This document shows positions 19,090 through 27,196 of a stretch of DNA of 64,000 nt, piece after piece. The translations under genes and the position numbers were made by a program. The notes below the pieces were generated by a model. That model ran no database searches. It was given only the letters and a program-made list of their open reading frames with translations, and had not been told where the DNA came from. Position 1 is the first letter of the stretch; the number at the start of each line of letters is the position of its first letter. The stretch covers positions 147,751-211,750 of the forward strand of contig CAVWNW010000015.1 in the NCBI GenBank assembly GCA_963756425.1. Reading direction: 5' to 3'. The DNA comes from DASQUK01 sp963756425. Lineage in GTDB: Bacteria; Actinomycetota; Acidimicrobiia; Acidimicrobiales; VFJN01.

Positions 19090-19903
19090 CCGCCGGCCGC
19101 CCGGGCGCACCCGGCGCGGCCGCGTAGTGGTCGACCGCGCGCTCGACGAGGCGCAACCCCTCGAGGCCGGGGAGGCTGTCGACGCGGTGGTCGATCCGCT
19201 GCGCGATCGCCCGGCCACCGTCGTCGCCGAACAGCTCGCGCACCATGAAGGCGACCTCGCTGCGCGGCATCACGCCTGCGCCCACCGGCCGCCACAGCCA
19301 GCGCAGGGCTGCCCGGCACAGGCGCTGGGCGCGACGGCTGCCGGCCAGGCGGCGCTCGGCCTCGGCCGCGTAGAAGGCGATGTGCCGGCCCTCCTGGCGC
19401 ATGATGCGCGACAGCAGGTCGGTGAGCACCGGGTGCCGGGCCCGGTCGATGAGGCGGGCATAGCCCGCCTGGGTCGTCCACTCGTTGACTGCGCCCCAGG
19501 TCATGTGCACGGCCGGGAACGTGTCCCCCGCCAGCGTCGACCCGAAGGCGTGCATCATGGGCGACAGGCGGTCCCGGACCCCGAGGCGCCGGCGCAGCTC
19601 GCTGATCCGCCCGGCGCCGTTGGGCTCGCCGTGGGCGGCGAGCACGCGGCCGAGCGCCTGCCCGTGCCACATCTCCTCGTAGCTCCAGACGGTGAGGAAC
19701 GTGGTGACGTCGGGATCGCGGTGGGCGGGGGTGACCAGCAGGTCGCGCAGGTAGCAGACGGTGTGGTGCTCGATGTCGTGCATGTAGCGCAGGCAGCGGA
19801 TCGCGGCGGCGGGCAGGGGCCGATCGCGGAAGGCATCGAAGTCGATGCCGCTGAGATCGACGGGTGCGGCCCGGTCGCGGTAACGGTCGACGTCCACTCG
19901 CAT
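19064..19903 (-). CDS. Ferritin-like di-iron domain protein, function unknown
   Basis: A 279-residue, helix-rich protein. Metal-ligand-like motifs are spaced as in ferritin-like four-helix bundles: MHDIEHHTVCYL, SYEEMWHGQAL (an ExxH pair), WGAVNEWTTQ and RQEGRHIAFYAAEAER (a second ExxH pair). This suggests a di-iron site and possible oxygenase or oxidase chemistry, as in acyl-ACP desaturase-like proteins, but the substrate is unknown. It converges on the PAS/GAF phosphatase and overlaps it by 26 bp, and it lies downstream of the sigK-rskA pair on the same strand with a 37-bp gap, so it may be part of that regulon. Confidence 0.75.
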   Translation of the reverse strand: MRVDVDRYRDRAAPVDLSGIDFDAFRDRPLPAAAIRCLRYMHDIEHHTVCYLRDLLVTPAHRDPDVTTFLTVWSYEEMWHGQALGRVLAAHGEPNGAGRISELRRRLGVRDRLSPMMHAFGSTLAGDTFPAVHMTWGAVNEWTTQAGYARLIDRARHPVLTDLLSRIMRQEGRHIAFYAAEAERRLAGSRRAQRLCRAALRWLWRPVGAGVMPRSEVAFMVRELFGDDGGRAIAQRIDHRVDSLPGLEGLRLVERAVDHYAAAPGAPGRPAATSAPLAA

Positions 19904-19940
19904 GCCCCCGTTTCGGAGCCGGGGACGGCACTGGATGAGG

Positions 19941-20753
19941 TCAGGTGGCCTCGCCAGAGGCGACGATCTGGTCGGGCGTCGGAGCGACCGCGCCGCCGGC
20001 GACCTCGGCCGAGACGGCCATGGTGGTGGTGCCGTCAGGCACGGCCACCGACGTGACCGCAGTCGTGCCGTTGCCCACCGTGCCCAACGAGATCGGCTGG
20101 GGCCCGTCGAGCTGCCACAGCTGGTACGTGCGCCCCTCCTCCAGGGTCGGCAGGTCGTCCACCAGGAAGTAGCCGGTGCCGGTGTCCGTCACCACCACCC
20201 GCGCCACGGCGGCGCCGTCGGGGGTCGCCAGTGTGGCCACCGGATCGCCGGCGTCGATCGCCTCGTCCGCCTGCTGGGCCAGGTCGGGCTGCTGCTCGCC
20301 GCGATCGCCGAGCACGTAGCCGATCCCGAGCGCCGCGGCTACCAGGACCACCGCCGCGGCCGCCAGGCCGGCGACCCTCTCCCACGGCCGCCGTCGGCGG
20401 GCGAGGTGGCGGGGCCCAGCCTCGGGCCCGCCCGCGCGCCGGCGTCCGCCCCGCCCGGGCGGCTCGGCCGTCGGGGGGGCGCCGGGGTAGGGGACTGCCT
20501 CGAGCGGCGGTCGCTCCCGGATCTCGCCGCCCTCGGCGGCGATGGACTCGGTGATGCGGGCCCACACGGCCCGCGAGGCGGGCTCGTCGGGGGTGAGCCG
20601 GGCGAGCGTGGCGAGGTGGGCGTCCAGCTCGGCCTGGCACACGAGGCAGCCCGCGAGGTGGGCCTCGACGGCAGCCTGCTCGTCGGGCTCCAGGCCGTCG
20701 AGCGCGTAGACCGCGATCTCGTCGAACGGATGCTGCTGTTCCGTGTTGCTCAC
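19941..20753 (-). CDS. rskA: Zinc-binding anti-sigma factor (RskA family)
   Basis: A 270-residue membrane anti-sigma factor. The N-terminal ZAS domain carries HLAGCLVCQAEL, an HxxxCxxC zinc motif at about residues 32-39, with YALDGLEPDEQAAVEAHL before it. A single helix (about 127-147, VAGLAAAAVVLVAAALGIGYVL) leads to an extracellular RskA/anti-sigma-K domain (YQLWQLDGPQPISLG, then VAVSAEVAGG-like end). It would hold the adjacent sigma factor inactive until cut by regulated proteolysis. GTG start at 20753 overlaps the sigma stop (GTGA), so the pair is translationally coupled. Confidence 0.92.
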   Translation of the reverse strand: MSNTEQQHPFDEIAVYALDGLEPDEQAAVEAHLAGCLVCQAELDAHLATLARLTPDEPASRAVWARITESIAAEGGEIRERPPLEAVPYPGAPPTAEPPGRGGRRRAGGPEAGPRHLARRRRPWERVAGLAAAAVVLVAAALGIGYVLGDRGEQQPDLAQQADEAIDAGDPVATLATPDGAAVARVVVTDTGTGYFLVDDLPTLEEGRTYQLWQLDGPQPISLGTVGNGTTAVTSVAVPDGTTTMAVSAEVAGGAVAPTPDQIVASGEAT

Positions 20754-21319
20754 AGCTGCACCCCCTCGACGTCGAGGGCTCGGCGGAGGTTCGCCAGGCC
20801 GGAGCGGATGCGGCTCTTTACGGTTCCCTCGGGCACGCCCAGCATCTGGGCCGTGTCCCGGTAGGAGCGGTCGCCGAAGTAGGCGAGCAGGATCGGCTCG
20901 CGCTCTGGTGCCGGCAGGCGGTGCACCGCCCGGCGCACCTCGTCGGCGAGCGCTGCGGTGTGCACCACCGACTCGACCTCGTCAACCGCCATGGGCGACA
21001 GGGCGGCGTCGTGCTCCTGCCGCCGGCGCCGGGCGGACTCCGAGCGCACCAGGTCGACGCTCCGTCGGTGGGCCAGCGCTAGCAGCCACGGGCGCAGGCC
21101 ACCCCGCTCGGGGTCGTACCTCTCCGGCGACCGCCACAGATCGGTGAACACCGTCTGGCAGACCTCTTCGGCCCGGTGCGGGTCTCGGGTGACCCGCCGC
21201 GCCAGCGCCCCCACGGCACCACCGTGCCGCCGGAACAACTCCTCCAATGCCGCCATGCTCTGGCGACCCACGGCGATGACGAGGCTCGCGTCGCTCGACT
21301 GCGAGATGCTCTCGTACAC
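20750..21319 (-). CDS. sigK: ECF RNA polymerase sigma factor (SigK-like)
   Basis: A 189-residue ECF sigma factor. Region 2: SMAALEELFRRHGGAVGALARRV and AEEVCQTVFTDLWRSPERYDPERGGLRPWLLALAHRRSVDLVR; region 4: REPILLAYFGDRSYRDTAQMLGVPEGTVKSRIRSGL. The GTG start at 21319 is supported by a strong GGAGGAGAGG ribosome-binding site directly upstream. The cognate RskA-type anti-sigma gene follows with a 4-bp overlap. In this family the sigma factor usually controls its own operon; the upstream region holds a long inverted repeat but I cannot point to a certain promoter. Confidence 0.92.
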   Translation of the reverse strand: MYESISQSSDASLVIAVGRQSMAALEELFRRHGGAVGALARRVTRDPHRAEEVCQTVFTDLWRSPERYDPERGGLRPWLLALAHRRSVDLVRSESARRRRQEHDAALSPMAVDEVESVVHTAALADEVRRAVHRLPAPEREPILLAYFGDRSYRDTAQMLGVPEGTVKSRIRSGLANLRRALDVEGVQL

Positions 21320-21391
21320 GCCTCTCCTCCCCGGCGCCGAAACCGTACCCGGCCGGCGACTGTTCGCGCGCCTTTGGCACGTAGCGAGAGC

Positions 21392-21439
21392 GTCCCGGGG
21401 CCGGGTTGCCTGGACAGGTGGGAGGACCGGCCCCGGGAC
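21392..21439. repeat. 13-bp inverted repeat in the sigK upstream region
   Basis: The 13-base arms GTCCCGGGGCCGG (21392-21404) and its exact complement (21427-21439) flank a 22-base loop. It lies in the 245-bp gene-free part between sigK and the ino1 terminator. It could form a stable leader or tail hairpin; nothing else is recognisable in that gap. Confidence 0.45.
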
Positions 21440-21564
21440 AGGGGGAGAGGGACATAGACGTCTTTGGTGGGTGCTGCCGCGGCACGTGATCCCGCACATC
21501 AGCGCCCGACAGCACCCTGTGCGGGGTATTCGGAGCTGAGGGTCCGCGCGGATGTCAGTTCGGC

Positions 21565-21602
21565 GAAAAAGAACGACGACCCCGCCCTGGGCGGGGTCGT
21601 CG
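21565..21602 (-). terminator. Rho-independent terminator of padR-ino1
   Basis: A perfect 13-bp stem (21574-21586 with 21590-21602) around a 3-base loop, followed on the minus strand by TTCTTTTTCG. GC-rich stem plus U-run is the classical intrinsic terminator, placed 24 bp after the ino1 stop codon. Confidence 0.88.
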
Positions 21603-21625
21603 GGTGGCCGATCCTCGGCTGTCGC

Positions 21626-22696
21626 TCAGACCTGGGCGATGAAGGCCTCGAGCGAATCGCGGGCCACGTCGTCGTGGACCTGCGAGGGCGGGGACTTCAT
21701 GAAGTACTGGCAGGCCGGCAGCACCGGTCCTGCGATGCCCCGGTCCAGGGCCAGCTTGGCGCAGCGCACGGCGTCGATGATGACCCCCGCTGAGTTGGGG
21801 GAGTCGTGCACCTCGAGCTTGAGCTCGACCGTCAGGGGCACGTCCCCGAAGTTGCGGCCCTCGAGCCGGATGAACGCCCACTTGCGATCCTCGAGCCACG
21901 GCACGTGGTCCGAGGGGCCGATGTGCACGTCGTGGTCGCTGATGCCCGCCTCGATCTGGCTCGTGACCGACTGGGTCTTGGAGACCTTCTTCGACTTCAG
22001 CCGCGACCGCTCCAGCATGTTCATGAAGTCCATGTTCCCGCCGAAGTTGAGCTGGTAGGTGTGGTCGATCGTCGTTCCGCGGTCCTCGAACAGCCGGGCC
22101 AGCGTCCGGTGGACGATGGTGGCGCCCACCTGCGACTTGATGTCGTCGCCGACGATCGGGACGCCGGCGGCGCGGAACCGGTCGGCCCAATCGGGGTCGG
22201 ACGCGATGAACACCGGGATGGCGTTCACGAACGCCACGCCGGCGTCGAGGCACGCCTGGGCATAGTGCTTCTGCGCCTGCTCCGAGCCGACGGGGAGGTA
22301 CGAGACGAGGACGTCGGCCCGCGCCTCGCGCAGTGCTTGGGCGACATCGACGGGTTCGGCCGGGGACTCGACGCATTGCTGGCGATAGAACTCGCCGAAA
22401 CCGTCGAGCGTCGGAGCCCGCAGGACCCGGACGCCCAGGTCATGGACGTCGGCGAAGCGGATGGTGTTGTTGCGTCCGGCGAAGATCGCCTTGGAGACGT
22501 CGACCCCCACCTTGTCGGCGTCGACGTCGAACGCGGCCACGACCTCGATGTCACGGACGTGGTAGCCGCCGAGGTCCACGTGCATCAGACCGGGCACCTG
22601 GTCGGCCGGATCGGCGTCCTGGTAGTACTCGATGCCCTGCACCAGCGAGCTGGCGCAGTTGCCCACACCGGCTATGGCGAGACGGATCTTGCTCAT
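21626..22696 (-). CDS. ino1: Inositol-3-phosphate synthase
   Basis: A 356-residue enzyme that converts glucose 6-phosphate to 1D-myo-inositol 3-phosphate with NAD; in actinobacteria this feeds mycothiol and phosphatidylinositol. The NAD-binding loop IAGVGNCASSLVQGI is at the N terminus, and catalytic-region signatures are clear: VSYLPVGSEQAQKHYA, PIVGDDIKSQVGATIVHRTLA, YQLNFGGNMDFMNML and LEVHDSPNSAGVIIDA. Its ATG overlaps the padR stop codon (ATGA), so padR and ino1 form one unit, as in mycobacteria (Rv0046c-Rv0047c). A strong terminator follows. Confidence 0.96.
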   Translation of the reverse strand: MSKIRLAIAGVGNCASSLVQGIEYYQDADPADQVPGLMHVDLGGYHVRDIEVVAAFDVDADKVGVDVSKAIFAGRNNTIRFADVHDLGVRVLRAPTLDGFGEFYRQQCVESPAEPVDVAQALREARADVLVSYLPVGSEQAQKHYAQACLDAGVAFVNAIPVFIASDPDWADRFRAAGVPIVGDDIKSQVGATIVHRTLARLFEDRGTTIDHTYQLNFGGNMDFMNMLERSRLKSKKVSKTQSVTSQIEAGISDHDVHIGPSDHVPWLEDRKWAFIRLEGRNFGDVPLTVELKLEVHDSPNSAGVIIDAVRCAKLALDRGIAGPVLPACQYFMKSPPSQVHDDVARDSLEAFIAQV

Positions 22697-23352
22697 GGGT
22701 TACCTCCGGGTTCGGTGTCGGCGCCTGCACTGGCGGCGGGCACCGTTGCCCGCTCCTCAGCGATGAGGCGATCCAGCCAGGCCAGGTCGGCGGCGACGGC
22801 GGCGGTGTCGCGCTCGACCAGCGAGCGCAGGTAGGTGTTGACCCGGCCGTCGACCCGAGCCGGGTTGCGCCGCAGGTCGCGGCGACGGATCAGCTCGGCG
22901 CGCCGGCGCTCGAACAGTTCGAGTCGCTGGGCGGGGCTGAGGTTGCGGCAGAACGCCACGCGCAGGGCGAAGGTGCGGTCGTCGGTGACGTCGGGGTCGA
23001 CCAGCAGCTCGTGGAGTCGCCGGCGGCCCGCATCGGTGATGCCGTAGACCTTCTTGCCTCGTGAACCTCGGCCGGCCTCACGCACGGCAGAGCCCGCGTG
23101 GCGGAGCTGGGCCTTGAAGGCGGCGAGCTCACCGACCAGCGACCCGCTCATCGGCGCGGAGGGCATCGGGACGGCCGGGCGGTTGGTCACCGCCTTGACG
23201 TGGCCGGCCCGCTCGAGCCGGCGGAGCGCGGGATACAGCGACCCGAACGACACCGCCAGGCCCATGCCCGGCAGGTCGCCGAGCCGCTTGCGGAGCTCGT
23301 AGCCGTGGAGGTCAGCCTCCTCGAGGAGCCCGAGGATGGCGAGGTCGAACAT
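22693..23352 (-). CDS. PadR family transcriptional regulator
   Basis: A 219-residue PadR-type repressor with N-terminal winged helix (MFDLAILGLLEEADLHGYELRKRL, then VSFGSLYPALRRLERAGHVKA) and the C-terminal helical dimerisation part (ALRVAFCRNLSPAQRLELFERRRAELIRRRDL). ATG at 23352 gives the family-typical beginning; an ATG at 23385 is in frame but lies inside a palindrome that looks like the operator. Because it heads the ino1 operon, it probably controls inositol phosphate synthesis and itself. In mycobacteria a PadR-like gene occupies the same place. Confidence 0.9.
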   Translation of the reverse strand: MFDLAILGLLEEADLHGYELRKRLGDLPGMGLAVSFGSLYPALRRLERAGHVKAVTNRPAVPMPSAPMSGSLVGELAAFKAQLRHAGSAVREAGRGSRGKKVYGITDAGRRRLHELLVDPDVTDDRTFALRVAFCRNLSPAQRLELFERRRAELIRRRDLRRNPARVDGRVNTYLRSLVERDTAAVAADLAWLDRLIAEERATVPAASAGADTEPGGNP

Positions 23353-23383
23353 GCGCTTCCTGGGGGTGGTAGGGCTAATCGTC

Positions 23384-23398
23384 ATATCGGATCGATAT
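23384..23398. promoter_or_regulatory. Candidate PadR operator
   Basis: ATATCG-GAT-CGATAT is a perfect 6+3+6 inverted repeat, AT-rich in a very GC-rich setting, 32 bp upstream of the padR start. PadR repressors bind AT-containing dyads at their own promoters, so autoregulation of padR-ino1 is likely. Confidence 0.55.
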
Positions 23399-23569
23399 AA
23401 CGACAAAGCAAGTTTGCCGGCCGTTGGCCGGAACGTCAACCTCCGGCCGCCCGATCTCGGGCGTCGTGTCGCGGCCGTGCCGTCGCGTGCCGTCGCCGGC
23501 GCGGCGCCTTGATGAAGGGAGATCGGGCGTCGGGGCGCCGGGCCGCGGGCGCCGCTAGCGTTGCGAGAC

Positions 23570-23959
23570 ATGAGCTTCCGGCCGGAGGCCATCCGTGGAG
23601 CGAGCAGCAACGGTGCCGTCGTCGACTACCGCCTGACGCGGCAGTCGGTCGTGCAGCAGTACCGCAAGGGTCGCCTGTCCCGCCTGGACGTGTGCGATGC
23701 CCACCCCGAGCTCCGCCGGGCGGCCACCATGGCAAGCCGGCCCACCGACGAGGCGTGCCCGATCTGTGAGGAGGCGCAGGTCGTGCTCGTCACCTATGCC
23801 TTCGGCCCGCGGCTTCCAGCCGGTGGGCGCTGCATCACGACGGCGCGGGAGATGGCCAAGCTCTCCCGGGGTCCGGAGACCTTCACGTGCTACGTCGTGG
23901 AGGTCTGCCCCGACTGCGCGTGGAATCACCTGACGCGCGTCTTCCAGGTCGGCGGGTAG
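23570..23959 (+). CDS. DUF5318 family protein
   Basis: A 129-residue protein of the actinobacterial DUF5318 family. It has VVDYRLTRQSVVQQYRKGRLSRLDVCDAHPELRRAA in the N-terminal half and a zinc-ribbon-like set of cysteines: CPIC near residue 64 and a C-terminal CxxC (VCPDCAWNHLTRVF). Function unknown; the conserved place between padR-ino1 and the class A PBP gene (as Rv0049 in mycobacteria) hints at a link to envelope growth. ATG at 23570 is used; a TTG three codons earlier is possible. TAGCGT seven bases upstream could be a -10 of a leaderless transcript. Confidence 0.88.
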   Translation: MSFRPEAIRGASSNGAVVDYRLTRQSVVQQYRKGRLSRLDVCDAHPELRRAATMASRPTDEACPICEEAQVVLVTYAFGPRLPAGGRCITTAREMAKLSRGPETFTCYVVEVCPDCAWNHLTRVFQVGG

Positions 23960-24030
23960 CTGCGGTCCCCCGGCGGAGGTCGGGTGACATGGCCGGCGGG
24001 CCGCGGCCTCGGTAGGCTCATGGCCTCGGC

Positions 24031-26883
24031 ATGGCTGGAGGACCGATCGACGAAGCCCGCTCGTTCGACGCGCGTGCCCGAACGCGCCCGCAGGCCGGCG
24101 GAAACCGCGTGGGACACCCGGACGCGTCCCGCCGTTCGCGTCCCCGTGCCGACTCGGATCCTCCCTGGCCGGGCCCCGAGCACCCCGTCGGCCCTCCCGG
24201 CCCCGGTGCGCCCCGCCGCCGCCGACCGGATGGCACGCGCGGGCCCCAGCCGTCGGGTCCCGCCCCCCGCAGGCGCCCGCGTGATCCGGCCGGCGCTGCC
24301 GGCGGCCCGCGGCCCCCGCAACCGGGCCCGGGGGGCGCGGGCGGCCGGGGCAACGGCCGCGGGGCGGGCGGGCCCGGTGGCCCCGGCGTTCGCGGTGGCC
24401 CCGGCGTTCGCGGTGGATCCGGCCGCTACGGGGGCTGGGGAGGCCCCGGCGGTCCCGGCCGACCCGATGACCCGTGGGGCCCGGGTGTCCCCGGTCCGGG
24501 CCGACCCGATGACCCGTGGGGCCCGGGTGTCCCCGGTCCGGGCCGACCCGATGACCCGTGGGGGCCGCGTGTTCCCGGAGCGGCCGTCGGCGGTCGCGGT
24601 GGCCCGGACGACCCCGGCCGCGGTGGGGGTCGCGGCGGGCGCCAGAAGCGCAGCCTGATCTGGAGGCTCCGGCGCCCGCTGTTCCTCATCGGCCTGGTGA
24701 TGTTGGCGGCGACGGTGGGTGTCGGGCTCCTCTTCGCCCAGACGGAGCTGCCGCAGGTCGAGGCCCTCACGCAGTCGAGCTACATCTGCGCCGCCGACGT
24801 GCAGGCCGGGCAATGCAACGCCCAGAACGCCATGGCCCGCGTGGTGGGCGAGGACGACGGCGACCGGATCAATGTCGCCTACGAGGAGCTCCCGCCGGTC
24901 CTCATCGACGCCGTGATCGCCACCGAGGACCGTGACTTCTTCGAGCACCAGGGGATCGACCCGGTCGGCATCACCCGCGCGCTCTACCGGGACCTGCGGG
25001 GGCAGGGGGTGCGCCAGGGCGGGTCGACGATCACGCAGCAGTACGTGAAGACCGCCTTCGACCTCACCCGCGAGAAGTCGATCACCCGCAAGATCAACGA
25101 GGCGGTGCTGAGCGTCAAGCTCGAGCGGGAGATGTCGAAGCAGCAGATCCTCGAGGGCTATCTCAACACGATCTACTTCGGCCGTGGCGCCTACGGCGTG
25201 GCCGCGGCCAGCCAGGCCTACTTCGGCCTCAATGTACGGAATCCGAAGTTCGGTGCCGCCGAGGCTGCGTTCCTGGCCGGGCTCATCCGTGCCCCCAACC
25301 TGGCCGAGCCGAGCAAGCATCCAGAAGAGGCCGCCCGGCGCCGCCACACGGCTCTGGTCGCCATGGAGGACGAGGGGTACATCACGGACGAGGAGGTCGA
25401 TGCGGCCGATGCCGTCGCCCTGACCGAGCCCTACGTCCGGCCGTTCGGCAGCATCAAGCTGACCGACACGCTGCGCGGCGCTAGGGATCCGGGCTACATC
25501 GGCACCGACTACGTCACCGACTACGTCAAGGGAGAACTGGTCCGACTCGGCTTCAGTGAGCAGGAGATCACAAGCGGTGGCCTGCGCGTCTACACGTCGC
25601 TCAACTACGACTTGCAGACGGCGGCCTGGCAGGCGGTGGCCAGCACCCTCGTCAACCCGAACGACCCCGAGGCGTCGCTCGTGGCCGTCGACGACCAGGG
25701 GCTGGTGCGGGCGATGGTCGGCAGCCGCAACCGCTACGACGGCGCCGCCCACGCCAACAACTACGCCGTTCGCGGCCTGGGGGCCGAGGGGCGGCAGACC
25801 GGGTCCATCGCCAAGCCGCTGGCCCTCGCCGAGGCCGTCCGCCGCGGCTTCTCCCTGGAATCGCGGTTCGACGCCGAGGGGACCATGACGTTCGACTCCC
25901 CCGAGGCGCTCGATGCCGTCGGCAAGCCCTGGAAGGTCAGCAACTACTCGGAGAGCGATGCGGGCGTGCTCGACGTGATGGAAGCGACCAAGCAGTCGTC
26001 CAACACGTTCTTCGCCCAGCTGATGCTCGAGGTCGGGCCCCAGAGCGTCGCCGACTTGGCGGAACAGTTGGGCATCGGTGGTGGGGAGCAGCTCGCGCCC
26101 AACGCCTCGATGGTCCTCGGCACGACGGAGGCCTCGCCACTGGAGATGGCCGGGATGTACTCGACGTTCGCCAACCGCGGCGTCTACAAGGCACCCGAGA
26201 TCGTCACCCGCGTCGAGCGCGTGGACCAGGACGGCAAGCCGACGGTCGTCTACGAGCGCCAGGTCACGCAGCGCCAGGTCCTGTCCCCCGAGCAGGCCGA
26301 CCTCGTCACCCACACGCTGCGCGGGCCGCTCGAAGAGGGCGGCACCGGCAGCCGCGCGGACATGGGCAAGCCAGCCGCGGGCAAGACCGGCACCGCCCAG
26401 CACAACTGGGACGCCTGGTTCGCGGGCTATGTCCCCAAGCTCACCGCCGTCGTGTGGATGGGCTATCCGGAGAACCTCGTCCCGATGGAGAACATCGAGG
26501 GCTTCTCGACCGTCACCGGGGGCTCCCTACCCGCCGAGATCTGGCGGAGGTTCATGGAGGTGGCGACCAACGGCACCGCCGATCAGTTCGTCGAACCGAC
26601 GCCCGAGCAGATCGTCGCAGGCACCGTCATCAACGAGGGCGAGCTCTACACGGCCGACGAGACGACAACCACCGTGCCGCCGATGACGCTGCCGCCGTTC
26701 CCCTTCCCCCGGCCCCCGGGCGGCGGCGGTGGTGGTGGTGGTGGCGGCGGCGGCGGTGGTGGCGGCCGGCCCACGACCACCAACCCAGACAGCACGACCA
26801 CCTCGAGCGAGGTCACCGTGCCGACGACGCTGACCGTCCCGACCTTCCCCCCGCCCAATGGCGGAGGCCCCGGTCCCGGCTGA
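24031..26883 (+). CDS. ponA: Class A penicillin-binding protein (PonA-type)
   Basis: A 950-residue bifunctional peptidoglycan synthase. A long cytoplasmic Gly/Pro/Arg/Asp-rich region (1-205) leads to one membrane helix (about 214-236). The GT51 glycosyltransferase has EDRDFFEHQGID and GGSTITQQYVK; the transpeptidase has SIAK with catalytic Ser592, SSN (656-658) and KTG (785-787). The C-terminal tail is a poly-Gly run and Thr/Pro-rich segment, typical of PonA1. The N-terminal region holds three in-frame copies of a PDDPWGP repeat. In mycobacteria PonA1 sits in the same place after DUF5318 and its cytoplasmic tail is phosphorylated by PknB; a PknB homologue is encoded at 55-57 kb here. Confidence 0.96.
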   Translation: MAGGPIDEARSFDARARTRPQAGGNRVGHPDASRRSRPRADSDPPWPGPEHPVGPPGPGAPRRRRPDGTRGPQPSGPAPRRRPRDPAGAAGGPRPPQPGPGGAGGRGNGRGAGGPGGPGVRGGPGVRGGSGRYGGWGGPGGPGRPDDPWGPGVPGPGRPDDPWGPGVPGPGRPDDPWGPRVPGAAVGGRGGPDDPGRGGGRGGRQKRSLIWRLRRPLFLIGLVMLAATVGVGLLFAQTELPQVEALTQSSYICAADVQAGQCNAQNAMARVVGEDDGDRINVAYEELPPVLIDAVIATEDRDFFEHQGIDPVGITRALYRDLRGQGVRQGGSTITQQYVKTAFDLTREKSITRKINEAVLSVKLEREMSKQQILEGYLNTIYFGRGAYGVAAASQAYFGLNVRNPKFGAAEAAFLAGLIRAPNLAEPSKHPEEAARRRHTALVAMEDEGYITDEEVDAADAVALTEPYVRPFGSIKLTDTLRGARDPGYIGTDYVTDYVKGELVRLGFSEQEITSGGLRVYTSLNYDLQTAAWQAVASTLVNPNDPEASLVAVDDQGLVRAMVGSRNRYDGAAHANNYAVRGLGAEGRQTGSIAKPLALAEAVRRGFSLESRFDAEGTMTFDSPEALDAVGKPWKVSNYSESDAGVLDVMEATKQSSNTFFAQLMLEVGPQSVADLAEQLGIGGGEQLAPNASMVLGTTEASPLEMAGMYSTFANRGVYKAPEIVTRVERVDQDGKPTVVYERQVTQRQVLSPEQADLVTHTLRGPLEEGGTGSRADMGKPAAGKTGTAQHNWDAWFAGYVPKLTAVVWMGYPENLVPMENIEGFSTVTGGSLPAEIWRRFMEVATNGTADQFVEPTPEQIVAGTVINEGELYTADETTTTVPPMTLPPFPFPRPPGGGGGGGGGGGGGGGGRPTTTNPDSTTTSSEVTVPTTLTVPTFPPPNGGGPGPG
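24457..24562 (+). repeat. 42-bp tandem repeat inside ponA
   Basis: A 42-bp unit (starting GGCCGACCCGATGACCCGTG) is repeated exactly at 24457-24498 and 24499-24540, with a partial third copy to 24562. It keeps the frame and encodes GRPDDPWGPGVPGP in the cytoplasmic tail. The near-identity suggests recent slippage or unequal exchange, so length may vary between strains. Confidence 0.9.
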
Positions 26884-26897
26884 TGCCGCGCAACCCG

Positions 26898-27110
26898 TCA
26901 GTCGTCCAGTGGCTGATGGGGATACTGGCTCCGGCAGGGGAAGCACCAGCGCTCGACCTCGTCGAGCACGTCGACTCGCTCCTCTGTGTCCCAGGCCGCC
27001 GGGGTGACGTAGACCCGGTGGACCGCAGCCAGATCGTCGGCCGACGCCCCGCAGGAATCGCAGGTCCCGGCGTGATGCCCGGCGGCGCCGGAATGTCCGT
27101 CGGCAGACAT
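26898..27110 (-). CDS. Small CxxC zinc-ribbon-like protein
   Basis: A 70-residue protein with two cysteine pairs (CDSC near residue 17 and CFPC near residue 58) that could bind one zinc or Fe-S centre. The middle part (LAAVHRVYVTPAAWDTEERVDVLDEVERW) looks well conserved in character. It ends 14 bp from the convergent ponA stop and is divergent from panB. The frame is open further upstream but without coding character. No ribosome-binding site is obvious. Function unknown. Confidence 0.6.
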   Translation of the reverse strand: MSADGHSGAAGHHAGTCDSCGASADDLAAVHRVYVTPAAWDTEERVDVLDEVERWCFPCRSQYPHQPLDD

Positions 27111-27196
27111 GGCGTTGAAGCTAGCGGTCCAAGTACGGTCCACAGCACCGCCGGCAGCCACCCAGGCGCTGGACGGAGAAGGAGGCTTAGCGCCCG

